61,597 bases of DNA, from contig CAMHJC010000002.1 in NCBI GenBank assembly GCA_946185345.1, forward strand, positions 1 through 61,597, written 5' to 3'. Source of the DNA: an uncultured Clostridia bacterium (GTDB taxonomy: Bacteria > Bacillota > Clostridia > Oscillospirales > Acutalibacteraceae). Position 1 is the stretch's first letter. Each line of letters starts with the position of its first letter. The notes beneath the pieces were generated by a model that was not told where the DNA came from, did no database searches, and worked only from the letters and a program-made list of their open reading frames with translations. Positions 9,341 to 18,629 of the stretch are shown here, piece after piece. The translations under genes and the position numbers were made by a program.

Positions 9341-9369
9341 TTGCAAAATCGGGAAAGATGGTTTATATT
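9341..9369 (+). promoter_or_regulatory. Candidate promoter TTGCAA-17-TATATT
   Basis: -35 9341-9346, -10 9364-9369. Confidence 0.45.
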
Positions 9370-9386
9370 AGAATACGGTATTTTGT

Positions 9387-9437
9387 GTGCGGAGTGTGTT
9401 TTTCCTGCCGGAAAGACCATTCCGCACTGATTTTTTT
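9387..9437 (+). promoter_or_regulatory. Leader hairpin plus T tract between promoter and start codon (attenuator candidate)
   Basis: gtgcgga (9387-9393) / tccgcac (9421-9427) enclosing tttcctgccggaaa; T7 at 9431-9437. Confidence 0.35.
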
Positions 9438-9454
9438 GAGGGAGTGTTTTCATA

Positions 9455-10735
9455 ATGTCATCATTCAAAGATATGAGCAGGCAGCAGCTTGCCGAGGTCA
9501 GAGACAGCCTTCAGGCGGAATACGATGCATACAAAGCGGAAAATCTCAGCCTTAACATGGCCAGAGGTATTCCCAGCAAGGCACAGCTCGAGCTTTCCAT
9601 GGGACTGCTCGACTCGGTGAACAGTTCCACCGACCTCACCGGCATCAACGGAGCCGACTACCGCAATTACGGCATTCTCGACGGAATTCCCGAGGCAAAG
9701 CAGCTTTTTGCCGACCTTTTTGACGTTTCGACCGATCAGATTATCGTGGGCGGCAATTCCAGCCTTACTCTTATGTTTGATACCATATCCTCCGCCATGG
9801 CTCACGGACTGCTTGGCAGCACTCCCTGGGCAAGCCTTCCCGAAGTGAAATTCCTCTGCCCGGTGCCGGGTTACGACCGTCATTTCGGCATCACCGAGTA
9901 TTTCGGCATCAAGATGATTCCCGTCGAGATGAACGAAGACGGCCCCGACATGGATTTCATTGAAAAGACCGTTGAAAATGATCCTTACGTCAAGGGCGTG
10001 TGGTGTGTGCCGAAGTATTCCAATCCGGCGGGCATCACCTATTCCGATGAAGTGGTCAGACGCTTTGCCAACCTCAGACCCGCCGCAAAGGATTTCAGAA
10101 TCTTCTGGGACAACGCCTATTGCATTCATCATCTCTTCAATGACGACGTCAGACTTCTCGACATTCTCAAGGAGTGTGAGAAGGCAGGCAATCCGAACAT
10201 GGTCTACATGTATTTCTCCACCTCCAAAATCACCTTCCCCGGCGCAGGTCTTGCGGGCATGGCTTCCTCCAAGGAAAACATCACCGCTATCAAGAAGCGC
10301 ATGATCGTCCAGTCCATCGGCCCGGACAAAATCAATCAGCTGCGCCATATGAAGTTCTTTAAGAATCTCGACGGCCTTCTCGAGCAGATGAAGAAGCATG
10401 CGGACATCATCCGTCCGAAATTCGAAGCCGTGGAAAAGACCCTCACCGAGCAGTTCGGCGACAGCGGCGTTGCGGTCTGGAGCAAGCCCAACGGCGGCTA
10501 CTTCGTCAGCCTGAATGTGCTTGACGGCTGCGCCAAAAAGACGGTTCAGCTCTGCAAGGAAGCCGGCGTGACGCTCACCAATGCCGGTGCGACCTATCCC
10601 TACGGCAAAGACCCGAAGGACAGCAATATCCGCATCGCCCCCACATCTCCCACAGTGGATGAACTGATAGAAGCGATGAAGGTGCTGGCCTGCAGCGCAA
10701 AGCTCGCCGCCGCCGAAAAGCTGCTTGAAGAGTAA
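9455..10735 (+). CDS. Aminotransferase class I/Ic (Aminotran_MocR-like aspartate aminotransferase)
   Basis: NLSLNMARGIPSKAQLELS, YRNYGILDGIPEAKQLFADLF, VCPVPGYDRHF-like segment, YFSTSKITFPGAGLAGMASS (PLP lysine). Confidence 0.85.
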   Translation: MSSFKDMSRQQLAEVRDSLQAEYDAYKAENLSLNMARGIPSKAQLELSMGLLDSVNSSTDLTGINGADYRNYGILDGIPEAKQLFADLFDVSTDQIIVGGNSSLTLMFDTISSAMAHGLLGSTPWASLPEVKFLCPVPGYDRHFGITEYFGIKMIPVEMNEDGPDMDFIEKTVENDPYVKGVWCVPKYSNPAGITYSDEVVRRFANLRPAAKDFRIFWDNAYCIHHLFNDDVRLLDILKECEKAGNPNMVYMYFSTSKITFPGAGLAGMASSKENITAIKKRMIVQSIGPDKINQLRHMKFFKNLDGLLEQMKKHADIIRPKFEAVEKTLTEQFGDSGVAVWSKPNGGYFVSLNVLDGCAKKTVQLCKEAGVTLTNAGATYPYGKDPKDSNIRIAPTSPTVDELIEAMKVLACSAKLAAAEKLLEE

Positions 10736-10807
10736 GCCTCCGCTTGAAGGTTTAGGATCAGTTTGTAAAAAATTTGCATTTATTTATAAAAAAGTCGCTT
10801 ATAATTG

Positions 10808-10836
10808 TTGACATATCCGTTCAATGATTTTATAAT
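10808..10836 (+). promoter_or_regulatory. Consensus sigma-A promoter TTGACA-17-TATAAT for secDF
   Basis: -35 10808-10813, -10 10831-10836, exact consensus and spacing. Confidence 0.85.
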
Positions 10837-10847
10837 ATGTTTGTTAC

Positions 10848-10875
10848 GTCCGTTATCATCGGTGTGATAACGGAC
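10848..10875. promoter_or_regulatory. 11-bp perfect inverted repeat just downstream of the secDF -10 box
   Basis: gtccgttatca-tcggtg-tgataacggac. Confidence 0.8.
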
Positions 10876-10941
10876 TGTTTGCTTATACCGACGGTCCGCT
10901 TACGTCGGCATTGGCAAATAATTCATCAAGGAGGAAATCAA

Positions 10942-12438
10942 ATGAAGCGTGTGGGCAAGCCGTGGTTTTTTGTGGTTGCAGCACTGATTTTCGCTCTGGC
11001 GTACACCTCGTTTTTCGGCGTATACGAGCAGAACGGTGACCTGCAAACCACCATCATCCGCGGCGCAAAGGATATAAGATGGGGTACCGATATACAGGGC
11101 GGCGTTAACGTCATATTCGGCCCGGAAGAAAACATTGATGCCACCGACACACAGATCGACAGCGCCAAGGCAATTCTCGAGATACGTCTTGTCTCCTCAG
11201 GCGTAACAGATTACGAGCTGTATGCCGATAAGGACAACGACCGTCTGCTGGTCAGTTTCCCGTGGAAAAACAACGATTCCCAGAATGTCGCAGGCACCAT
11301 CAAGAGTCTGTCACAGAGCGCCGAGCTGCTCTTTATCGGAGGACAGCCCAGCTCCATACAGATCACTTATAATGAGGACGGCACCAAAACGGTTACCGAT
11401 GCCAACGGTGAACCCCTGGATGTCGTCATTGAAGGCAAGGACGTCAAGAGAGCCAGCAGCAGCACATCCGGTGAAAAGAACGAGATTGTAGTCAATCTTC
11501 AGCTCACCGATTCCCCTGCGGAAGGCGAGGAGCTCAGCGGCTCCGAGAAATTCGCAGCCGCCACCGAGAAGTATCTCAATCAACAGATTTCCATCTGGAT
11601 GGACAACCAGCTGCTTTCTGCGCCTAGAGTCAACAGCGTCATCGCTGACGGCAATGCGCAGATTTCCGGCAGCTTCACCGTTGCCGAGGCAAAGACGCTT
11701 GCCGACAACATCAACGGCGGCGCTCTGCCCTTCAAGCTGGTCACCATCGACTATTCTTCGGTTGACCCGACGCTTGGCACCGATGCTTTGACCGCCATGC
11801 TCATCGCAGGCATCATCGCATTCAGCCTTATCTGCGTGTTTATGATTGCTTACTACAGACTGCCCGGATTTGTGGCCTGCATCTGCCTGCTCGGACAGGT
11901 GGCTGGAACCATTGCGGCCGTTTCCGGTTATTTCGCAGTGTTCAACAGCTTTACGCTGACGCTGCCCGGTATTGCGGGTATCATTCTGTCGGTCGGTATG
12001 GGTGTTGACGCCAACATCATCACCGCCGAGCGTATCCGTGAAGAGCTGCGCAAGGGCAAGACGCTTGACGGCGCCATTAAAGCCGGTTCGGCCAACAGCT
12101 TCTCTGCTATCTTCGACTCCAATATCACCAACATCATTGTTTCGGTGATACTCATGGGCGTATTCGGGCCTCCTGACACCGTCTGGAGCACACTGCTCAC
12201 GCCGTTCCTCTGGATGTTCGGCACATCTACCACAGGCGCTATTTATTCCTTCGGCTACACCCTGCTGGTAGGCGTTATCCTGAACTTCATCATGGGCGTC
12301 GCAGCTTCCAGAATCATGATCAGCTCGATTTCCGGCTTAAAATTCATGCGCACAAGAACGCTCTACGGTGATTACAGCGAAAAGAAAAAGCAGGAGCTTT
12401 CCGCAGCCAAAGCAGTAAAGGAGGCTTCTGAGAACTAA
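10942..12438 (+). CDS. secD: Protein translocase subunit SecD
   Basis: RWGTDIQGGVNVIF, LPFKLVTIDYSSVDPTLG, GVDANIITAERIREELRKGK; ATG at 10942 preceded by AAGGAGG. Confidence 0.95.
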   Translation: MKRVGKPWFFVVAALIFALAYTSFFGVYEQNGDLQTTIIRGAKDIRWGTDIQGGVNVIFGPEENIDATDTQIDSAKAILEIRLVSSGVTDYELYADKDNDRLLVSFPWKNNDSQNVAGTIKSLSQSAELLFIGGQPSSIQITYNEDGTKTVTDANGEPLDVVIEGKDVKRASSSTSGEKNEIVVNLQLTDSPAEGEELSGSEKFAAATEKYLNQQISIWMDNQLLSAPRVNSVIADGNAQISGSFTVAEAKTLADNINGGALPFKLVTIDYSSVDPTLGTDALTAMLIAGIIAFSLICVFMIAYYRLPGFVACICLLGQVAGTIAAVSGYFAVFNSFTLTLPGIAGIILSVGMGVDANIITAERIREELRKGKTLDGAIKAGSANSFSAIFDSNITNIIVSVILMGVFGPPDTVWSTLLTPFLWMFGTSTTGAIYSFGYTLLVGVILNFIMGVAASRIMISSISGLKFMRTRTLYGDYSEKKKQELSAAKAVKEASEN

Positions 12439-13481
12439 TGGTTAAAAGTTATGTAAACAGAAAAGAATACAAATTTCTTGAGAACCGCAAGACGTTTTTC
12501 ATCATTGCGCTCTGTGTGATCGCTCTGGGAATCATCTTCAATATTTTCAGAGGCGTCAAGCTCGATATCAAATTTACCGGCGGCGCCATGCTGAAATATT
12601 CCTATGCGCTGGATGATACCGTCTCCGCTTCCGATGTATCGGCAAGCGACTATATGAAGCTCGACAAGACCAAGGTAGCGGCCCTGGTCAAGACCGTGAC
12701 CGAAAAGGACTCCACTATCACCATTGCGCAGAGTGCTTCGGCCGAGAGCGGCGTGAAGAACACCGTTACAGTCGCCATGGGCGACAAGAATACCATTTCC
12801 GAGGATACCGGCGAAGTGCTTGCCCAGAAGCTGACAGAGGAATATCCCAAAGTCAATTTCTCACTCATCGAGTCCAACTCGGTTGACGCCACAACGGGCA
12901 GCGAATTCTTCGGCAAGTGCCTGGTGGCGGTTGCCTTGGCAGCGGTCTTCATGATCATCTATGTTGCTCTCCGCTTCAAGAAGATCGGCGGTATGTCGGC
13001 GGGCGTAACAGCAATTATTGCCATTATTCACGACTGTCTGATTGTCTATTTCACGTTTGTCATTTTCGGATTCTCCATTGACGACAACTTCATTGCCGTG
13101 CTGCTGACGATCATCGGTTACTCCATCAACTCGACCATCATCATCTACGACAGAATCCGTGAAAACCGCACCATTATGGGCAGCAAGGCGACATATGCCC
13201 AGCTGGCCAACCGAAGCCTCAACGAGACGCTCGGCAGAACCATCAACACCAACCTGACATTGCTGGCCGCCGTGCTGACCATTGTGATCGTGGCCTATAT
13301 CTATGACATCAGATCCATCATCACCTTTGCGGTGCCTATGATGGCCGGCGTAATCGCGGGCGCCTTTTCGTCCATGTTCATTTCCAATGCTCTCTGGGTC
13401 ACATGGCGTGAGTACCGTGATGAAAAGCTTGCCCTGAAGAAGGCGCAGTCCTTTGTCAGCGGCAAGAAATCAAAGAAGTAA
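12438..13481 (+). CDS. secF: Protein translocase subunit SecF
   Basis: LDIKFTGGAMLKY; TTIGYSINSTIIIYDRIRENR-type motif; overlaps secD stop. Confidence 0.95.
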   Translation: MVKSYVNRKEYKFLENRKTFFIIALCVIALGIIFNIFRGVKLDIKFTGGAMLKYSYALDDTVSASDVSASDYMKLDKTKVAALVKTVTEKDSTITIAQSASAESGVKNTVTVAMGDKNTISEDTGEVLAQKLTEEYPKVNFSLIESNSVDATTGSEFFGKCLVAVALAAVFMIIYVALRFKKIGGMSAGVTAIIAIIHDCLIVYFTFVIFGFSIDDNFIAVLLTIIGYSINSTIIIYDRIRENRTIMGSKATYAQLANRSLNETLGRTINTNLTLLAAVLTIVIVAYIYDIRSIITFAVPMMAGVIAGAFSSMFISNALWVTWREYRDEKLALKKAQSFVSGKKSKK

Positions 13482-13633
13482 TACCATCAGTCCAAATTGC
13501 GCATTACATTCGGTTCGGCTCCGTTCCGGCCGCATGTGACGCATTGAAATCAATAACCCGGCCGGGCGAATTCGGATAACTTAACAGTTAAGAATCGTCC
13601 GGCCCTGTTTTTTCATCTGAGGAGGGAATTAAT

Positions 13634-14299
13634 ATGACCAAAGAGGAATTCAAAAAGAAACTGGAGGAGGACGATGAGTTCGCTCCCGGCTGGGACGCGG
13701 TGGAAGCGGCGTTTGAGGAGCTTTATCCGGGCCAGGAACCGTCCCACTTCGGAACGGATATGCACACCCGGGCCATTTTCGGCGGGGACAATTATCTCGA
13801 CGGATTTTCCTTCTATCGTTCGCCCAAGGGATATCTTCATCTGGTGAGCTTCGGAATGACGGTGCTTTACGGCGATGAAGAGGCATTCGGCGGAGAATAC
13901 AACGGCTGGGGCTATGAAATGACCATGAAGCTGAAATCCGATGATCCGAACGAATGTATATGGGCAGCCGATATGATGCTCAATCTCGCAAGGTACACCT
14001 ATACTTCAGGAAAATGGTTCGAGCATACCCATTACGTCCTTGGCAACGGCGAATCCATCTGCCGCTCGATGCCTGATTCGGCGATGACTTCCCTGTTTAT
14101 CGTGAACGACACCGAGCTGAAGCCGCAGCAGACGGTCTACGGCGAGACAGCCTTCCTGCAGTTGGTGGGTATTACCTACCACGATGCGGAAAAGCTGAGG
14201 GAGGATTGGGTGACCAACGCTCCGCTGCTGTATGAGCGCATCAAGGCCGACAATCCCGACTTTGTGACCGATATGAACAGCACCAAATCCTATCTTTAA
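13634..14299 (+). CDS. Suppressor-of-fused (SUFU) domain protein
   Basis: GWDAVEAAFEELYPGQEPSHFGT, DGFSFYRSPKGYLHLVSFGMTVLY, GWGYEMTMKLKSD, QLVGITYHD match SUFU-family landmarks. Confidence 0.85.
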   Translation: MTKEEFKKKLEEDDEFAPGWDAVEAAFEELYPGQEPSHFGTDMHTRAIFGGDNYLDGFSFYRSPKGYLHLVSFGMTVLYGDEEAFGGEYNGWGYEMTMKLKSDDPNECIWAADMMLNLARYTYTSGKWFEHTHYVLGNGESICRSMPDSAMTSLFIVNDTELKPQQTVYGETAFLQLVGITYHDAEKLREDWVTNAPLLYERIKADNPDFVTDMNSTKSYL

Positions 14300-14368
14300 A
14301 TGATCAGGCCGGCAGTATGCAGCACCGCACGCACCGGTTTTTTTCGCATTTTGAGGGAAATATTATTG

Positions 14369-14433
14369 AATTGTAAATTAATTGATAAGAATAGTTGATG
14401 ACGCTTTACATATGCTGTTGACTGAGATAGAAT
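14369..14433 (+). promoter_or_regulatory. Promoter with conserved upstream motif A (AATTGTAAATTAATTGATAAGAAT-12-TTTACA-17-TAGAAT)
   Basis: Motif 14369-14392, -35 14405-14410, -10 14428-14433. Confidence 0.6.
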
Positions 14434-14510
14434 ATCCCTGAAATATTGCGAAAGCTCCTGCGGGGCAGAGCAATCAATTAATACTCTTTTTTCACGGAAG
14501 GATGATTATT

Positions 14511-15185
14511 ATGAAAAAACTGTTCGCACTCATCTTCGCCGCAATGATCGGCATTTCGCTGACCGCCTGCGGCAACGACTCCACCGAAAAGGATGTTTCC
14601 GGCAGCGATGTGATCGTGGGCGGCTGGACTGCCACCGAATCGCCTGAGGTCACCGACGAAGTCAAAACCGTTCTGGAAAAGGCCACTGCCGAAATGGTGG
14701 GTTCCACCTATGAGCCTGTAGCTTATTTGGGCAGCCAGGTGGTCGCCGGAACCAATCACCGCATTCTTTGCAAGTTGACCCCTGCCACTGAGAAGGCCGA
14801 ATCGACCTACGCAATTGTAACGGTTTACGAGAATCTTGACGGCAAATGCGAGATTACCGAAATCCTCAATTCGGAAGCCAAGGTCAATGTGACGGAGGAA
14901 GTCATTGACGGCGGCTGGATCGCACCCGAAACACCCGCAGTGACAGCCGAATCCAAGAAGGCTCTCGAAAGCGCCGTTTCCGAACTGGCCGGCGCAACCT
15001 ACAGCCCTGTCGCTCTGCTTGCCACCCAGGTTGTCGCAGGCACCAACTACTGCATGCTCTGCGAAGTCACGCCTGTTGTCGAGAATCCTGAGGCCCATTA
15101 CTCTGTGGTGATTGTGTACGAAGCCGCGGACGGCACCTCTTCCGTTACCGAGATCTTTGATTTCGCCGCCGAGACAGCGGAATAA
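14511..15185 (+). CDS. Lipoprotein with two cystatin-like repeats
   Basis: Lipobox SLTAC; repeat 1 VGGWTATESPEV...GSQVVAGTNHRILCKLTP; repeat 2 DGGWIAPETPAV...ATQVVAGTNYCMLCEVTP, with the GG and QVVAG cystatin signatures in each. Confidence 0.75.
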   Translation: MKKLFALIFAAMIGISLTACGNDSTEKDVSGSDVIVGGWTATESPEVTDEVKTVLEKATAEMVGSTYEPVAYLGSQVVAGTNHRILCKLTPATEKAESTYAIVTVYENLDGKCEITEILNSEAKVNVTEEVIDGGWIAPETPAVTAESKKALESAVSELAGATYSPVALLATQVVAGTNYCMLCEVTPVVENPEAHYSVVIVYEAADGTSSVTEIFDFAAETAE

Positions 15186-15312
15186 AGCCGTTTCCTTCAG
15201 ACATTCTCAGACGGCTGTCAATACGATACGGAACAATAATTGATCATCAAGCCGGAAAATCAACCGCGACGCGGAATTCTCCGGCTTGATTTGTTATCCC
15301 GGTAAAGGCTTC

Positions 15313-15377
15313 AATTGTAAAATAATTGATAAAAATGCGCCCTCAGCCTTTACATTTTAGAGTAATTTGTGTAGAAT
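15313..15377 (+). promoter_or_regulatory. Promoter with conserved upstream motif A (AATTGTAAAATAATTGATAAAAAT-12-TTTACA-17-TAGAAT) for pyrH
   Basis: Motif 15313-15336, -35 15349-15354, -10 15372-15377. Confidence 0.6.
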
Positions 15378-15447
15378 ATATTGGAAGTGCTGCAGCGGAA
15401 GAACGGCATAGCTTTCTGTCCGCTGCGGATAAATCAACGAGAGAGGC

Positions 15448-16164
15448 ATGATTGATATGCAGGCTAAATATTCCCGTGTGCTGCTCAAACTGAGCGGCGA
15501 AGCCCTCGCCGGAGACAAGCATTTCGGCCTTGACAACGAGGTCGTTCGCAGAATCTGTACGTCGGTCAAAAAGTGCGCCGATCTGGGCGTGCAGATCGGT
15601 ATTGTGGTTGGCGGCGGCAATTTCTGGAGAGGCAGAAGTTCCGAAGGCATGGACAGAACCAGAGCCGATCACATCGGTATGCTCGCCACCCAGATGAACG
15701 CCCTTGCGGTCGGAGATGCCCTTGAACATCTCGGCTGTACGGTCAGAGTTCAGTCTGCGATTCAGATGAACACGATTGCGGAGCCTTATATCCGCAATCG
15801 TGCCGTACGTCATCTCGAAAAGGGAAGAATCGTGATATTCGGCTGCGGCACGGGCAATCCTTTCTGTTCCACCGACCTTGCCGCCGCGCTCAGAGCGGCA
15901 GAAATTGACGCCGACGTCATTTTCAAGGCGACGATGGTGGACGGCGTTTACGACAGCGATCCCAAGAAGAATCCCGATGCGGTTAAATTTGACACCATCA
16001 CATTTGAGGAAGTGCTGATCAGAAATCTCCAGGTTATGGACGGCACGGCCGCAACCATGTGCAGGGAAAATAAAATCCCGATCCAGGTGTTCAATCTGGA
16101 AAATCCGGACGATATGGTCAGAGCCATGCAGGGCGAGAATGTCGGCACGCTGGTCACTCCGTGA
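15448..16164 (+). CDS. pyrH: UMP kinase
   Basis: [43 protein letters not shown]; upstream of frr. Confidence 0.95.
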   Translation: MIDMQAKYSRVLLKLSGEALAGDKHFGLDNEVVRRICTSVKKCADLGVQIGIVVGGGNFWRGRSSEGMDRTRADHIGMLATQMNALAVGDALEHLGCTVRVQSAIQMNTIAEPYIRNRAVRHLEKGRIVIFGCGTGNPFCSTDLAAALRAAEIDADVIFKATMVDGVYDSDPKKNPDAVKFDTITFEEVLIRNLQVMDGTAATMCRENKIPIQVFNLENPDDMVRAMQGENVGTLVTP

Positions 16165-16240
16165 ATTCCTTTCCGAAATCAGTGAGAATGAGCCATCCGG
16201 CTTGCGGAATACTATACTTATTGAAAAGAAGGTTTGCAAC

Positions 16241-16795
16241 ATGAAAAAGACAATTGACGATATGAAGGCAAAAATGGAAAAGACACTCGACGTGCTCGCC
16301 GGCGAATTCAAGACCCTTCGCGCAGGCAGAGCCAATCCGGCCATCATCGACAAGGTGAATGTCGATTACTACGGCGTTCCCACACCCATCAATCAGCTTG
16401 CGGTGGTGAATGTTCCCGAGGCAAGAACGCTTACCATTCAGCCCTGGGACGCAGGCACTCTCAGAGCCATCGAGAGAGCCATCAACGAAGCCGACATCGG
16501 CATTAATCCCCAGAATGACGGCAAGATCATCCGCCTGGTATTTCCTCCTCTCACCGAGGAACGCCGCAAGGAGCTTTCCAAGGATGTTCATAAAATGGGC
16601 GAAGACAGCAAGGTGGCCATCCGTTCCATCCGCCGTGACGCCATCGAAAAGCTCAAATCCATGAAAAAAGCCTCTGAAATTACTGAGGACGACCTGAAAC
16701 AAGGCGAGAAGAAGATTCAGGACACCACCGACAAGTACTGCAAGCAAATTGACACAATGGCGGCAGACAAGACTAAGGAGATAATGGAAATCTGA
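16241..16795 (+). CDS. frr: Ribosome recycling factor
   Basis: LRAGRANPAIIDKVNVDYYGVPTPINQLAVVNVPEARTLTIQPWD. Confidence 0.97.
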   Translation: MKKTIDDMKAKMEKTLDVLAGEFKTLRAGRANPAIIDKVNVDYYGVPTPINQLAVVNVPEARTLTIQPWDAGTLRAIERAINEADIGINPQNDGKIIRLVFPPLTEERRKELSKDVHKMGEDSKVAIRSIRRDAIEKLKSMKKASEITEDDLKQGEKKIQDTTDKYCKQIDTMAADKTKEIMEI

Positions 16796-16864
16796 CCTTC
16801 CACGCATGGCAGTTCGCGGCTGCGGCGGCCAATACAACGGTGTGCTTCCACATAAATATGAAAG

Positions 16865-16900
16865 CTCCCTTTACAGCCATTGCCTAAAGGGAGTTTTTTT
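16865..16900 (+). terminator. Rho-independent terminator after frr
   Basis: ctcccttta / taaagggag followed by T7. Confidence 0.85.
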
Positions 16901-16944
16901 ACGCATAAAGCACGCATAAAGCACGTATAAAGCACGCACAAAGC
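16901..16944. repeat. Four tandem 11-bp repeats (acgcataaagc)
   Basis: acgcataaagc, acgcataaagc, acgtataaagc, acgcacaaagc. Confidence 0.9.
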
Positions 16945-17005
16945 GGCGTCAATGAGGGATTAACGTTGCTTCGGGAAAAATTATAATGAAAAAGAGAGGA
17001 CAGCC

Positions 17006-17755
17006 GTGATATTCAAGAATAAGAAAAAGGAAGAGTCCATTGACCGTTCCAAGCGCATCCTTCCGGTGCATGTAGGCATCATCATGGATGGCAACGGTCG
17101 CTGGGCGAAAAAGAGAGGTCTGCCCCGGCAGGCAGGACACAAGGTCGGCGCCGCCACATTCAAAAAGATCACCAGATACGCCAACAGCATAGGCATCAAA
17201 AACCTGACGGTTTACGCCTTCTCCACCGAAAACTGGAGACGTCCCAAGGAAGAAATTGATGCCCTGATGGATATTTTTTACGATTACCTCATAGAAGCGC
17301 TGCGTGATTTCAGCGAGGAAAACATCCGCACCATCTTTATCGGCGATGTAACGGCTTTCAGTCCGAAGCTCCAGCAGCTCATTCACGAGACCGAGGCGAT
17401 ATCCGCCGACAAGACCGGCATGAGGCTCAATATCGCCATGAATTACGGCGGCAGGGACGAGATTCTCAAGGCGGTGCGTGAGATTTCGGGTGAAGTGGCC
17501 GACGGAACGCTGAAGCCGGAGGATATTGACGCCGGACTTTTCTCCAGGCACATGTACACATTCGAGCAGCCTGATCCCGATCTGATTATCCGTCCGAGCG
17601 GCGAATACCGCACCTCCAATTTCCTGCTGTGGCAGTCGGCCTACTCCGAATATGTCTTTATGGACGAGATACTCTGGCCGGATTTCACCACAGAGGATTT
17701 TGAGCGTGCGCTCGACGAATATTCAAGAAGAAACCGTCGTTTCGGAGGGGTGTGA
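17006..17755 (+). CDS. uppS: Isoprenyl transferase (undecaprenyl diphosphate synthase)
   Basis: HVGIIMDGNGRWAKKRGLPRQAGHKVG, TVYAFSTENWRRP, LIIRPSGEYRTSNFLLWQSAYSE; GTG start. Confidence 0.95.
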   Translation: MIFKNKKKEESIDRSKRILPVHVGIIMDGNGRWAKKRGLPRQAGHKVGAATFKKITRYANSIGIKNLTVYAFSTENWRRPKEEIDALMDIFYDYLIEALRDFSEENIRTIFIGDVTAFSPKLQQLIHETEAISADKTGMRLNIAMNYGGRDEILKAVREISGEVADGTLKPEDIDAGLFSRHMYTFEQPDPDLIIRPSGEYRTSNFLLWQSAYSEYVFMDEILWPDFTTEDFERALDEYSRRNRRFGGV

Positions 17756-17759
17756 TCAG

Positions 17760-18629
17760 ATGAAAACCAGATTGCTTACCGCTGCGGTCGGAATTCCTGC
17801 GGCCATTGCGATATTGGCGGCGTCGGTATTCTATCCGTTTATCCTGAACGGCGCAATGCTTGTTCTCTGCCTTATCGGCATACATGAAGCTCTCAAAACA
17901 GCCGGAGCAGGCAAGGTCAGGATTATCTACCTGCCGTGTTTTGCATACGGTACGGCTGTCATGCTGGCGCCGTTCCTCGGCGACGCACTGAAGATGTACG
18001 GCGCCATATTGGCTGCCTCACTGATCTTCATCTTTGTGATGTTTGCCATCCTGCTCAAGAAGCACTCGGTACTGCGAATAGAGACGCTCTGCACGACAAT
18101 GATTCTCACCATGTTTGTTTCACTGCCGTTCATGGTGGTGGAGCTGATTTTCGGCAGTGTGATGAAGAACGCGGACGGCACGCCTTCCTATGCGGGAGGC
18201 ATCGCTCTTGTGTCCTACTGCCTGTTGGTGGCATGGGTCGCCGACGGAGGAGCCTATTTTGTGGGACGCGCGCTTGGCAGGCACAAGCTTGCCCCGGTGC
18301 TCAGTCCGAAGAAAACTATTGAAGGCTCAGTCGGCGGATTTATCATTTCTATGATAATTTCACTCGGCGCCGCGTATGTATATTCCGATGTGCTGGGATA
18401 TACTGCGGGCGGTCTGAATTACGTCAATCTTTCTGTCATTACGGCGATATGCATCCTGATGTCGATGTTCGGGGATATTTCTTTCTCCACCATCAAGCGT
18501 CAGTACGGCATCAAGGATTTCGGCAATCTGCTGCCGGGCCACGGAGGCGTTCTGGACAGATTTGACAGCGTGCTTTTTGTATGCCCGACCTTTTTCCTGC
18601 TGAATTTGGTGCTGCCGATTCTTAAATAA
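17760..18629 (+). CDS. cdsA: Phosphatidate cytidylyltransferase
   Basis: Multi-TM; LSPKKTIEGSVGGF, FGDISFSTIKRQYGIKDFGNLLPGHGGVLDRFDS. Confidence 0.95.
   Translation: MKTRLLTAAVGIPAAIAILAASVFYPFILNGAMLVLCLIGIHEALKTAGAGKVRIIYLPCFAYGTAVMLAPFLGDALKMYGAILAASLIFIFVMFAILLKKHSVLRIETLCTTMILTMFVSLPFMVVELIFGSVMKNADGTPSYAGGIALVSYCLLVAWVADGGAYFVGRALGRHKLAPVLSPKKTIEGSVGGFIISMIISLGAAYVYSDVLGYTAGGLNYVNLSVITAICILMSMFGDISFSTIKRQYGIKDFGNLLPGHGGVLDRFDSVLFVCPTFFLLNLVLPILK

Noticed and set aside
9461-10399. 312-aa minus-strand ORF
   Set aside because: Antisense to a well-supported aminotransferase; no recognisable motifs.
15343-16353. 336-aa minus-strand ORF
   Set aside because: Antisense to pyrH and frr; long open frames are common opposite GC-rich third-position genes.
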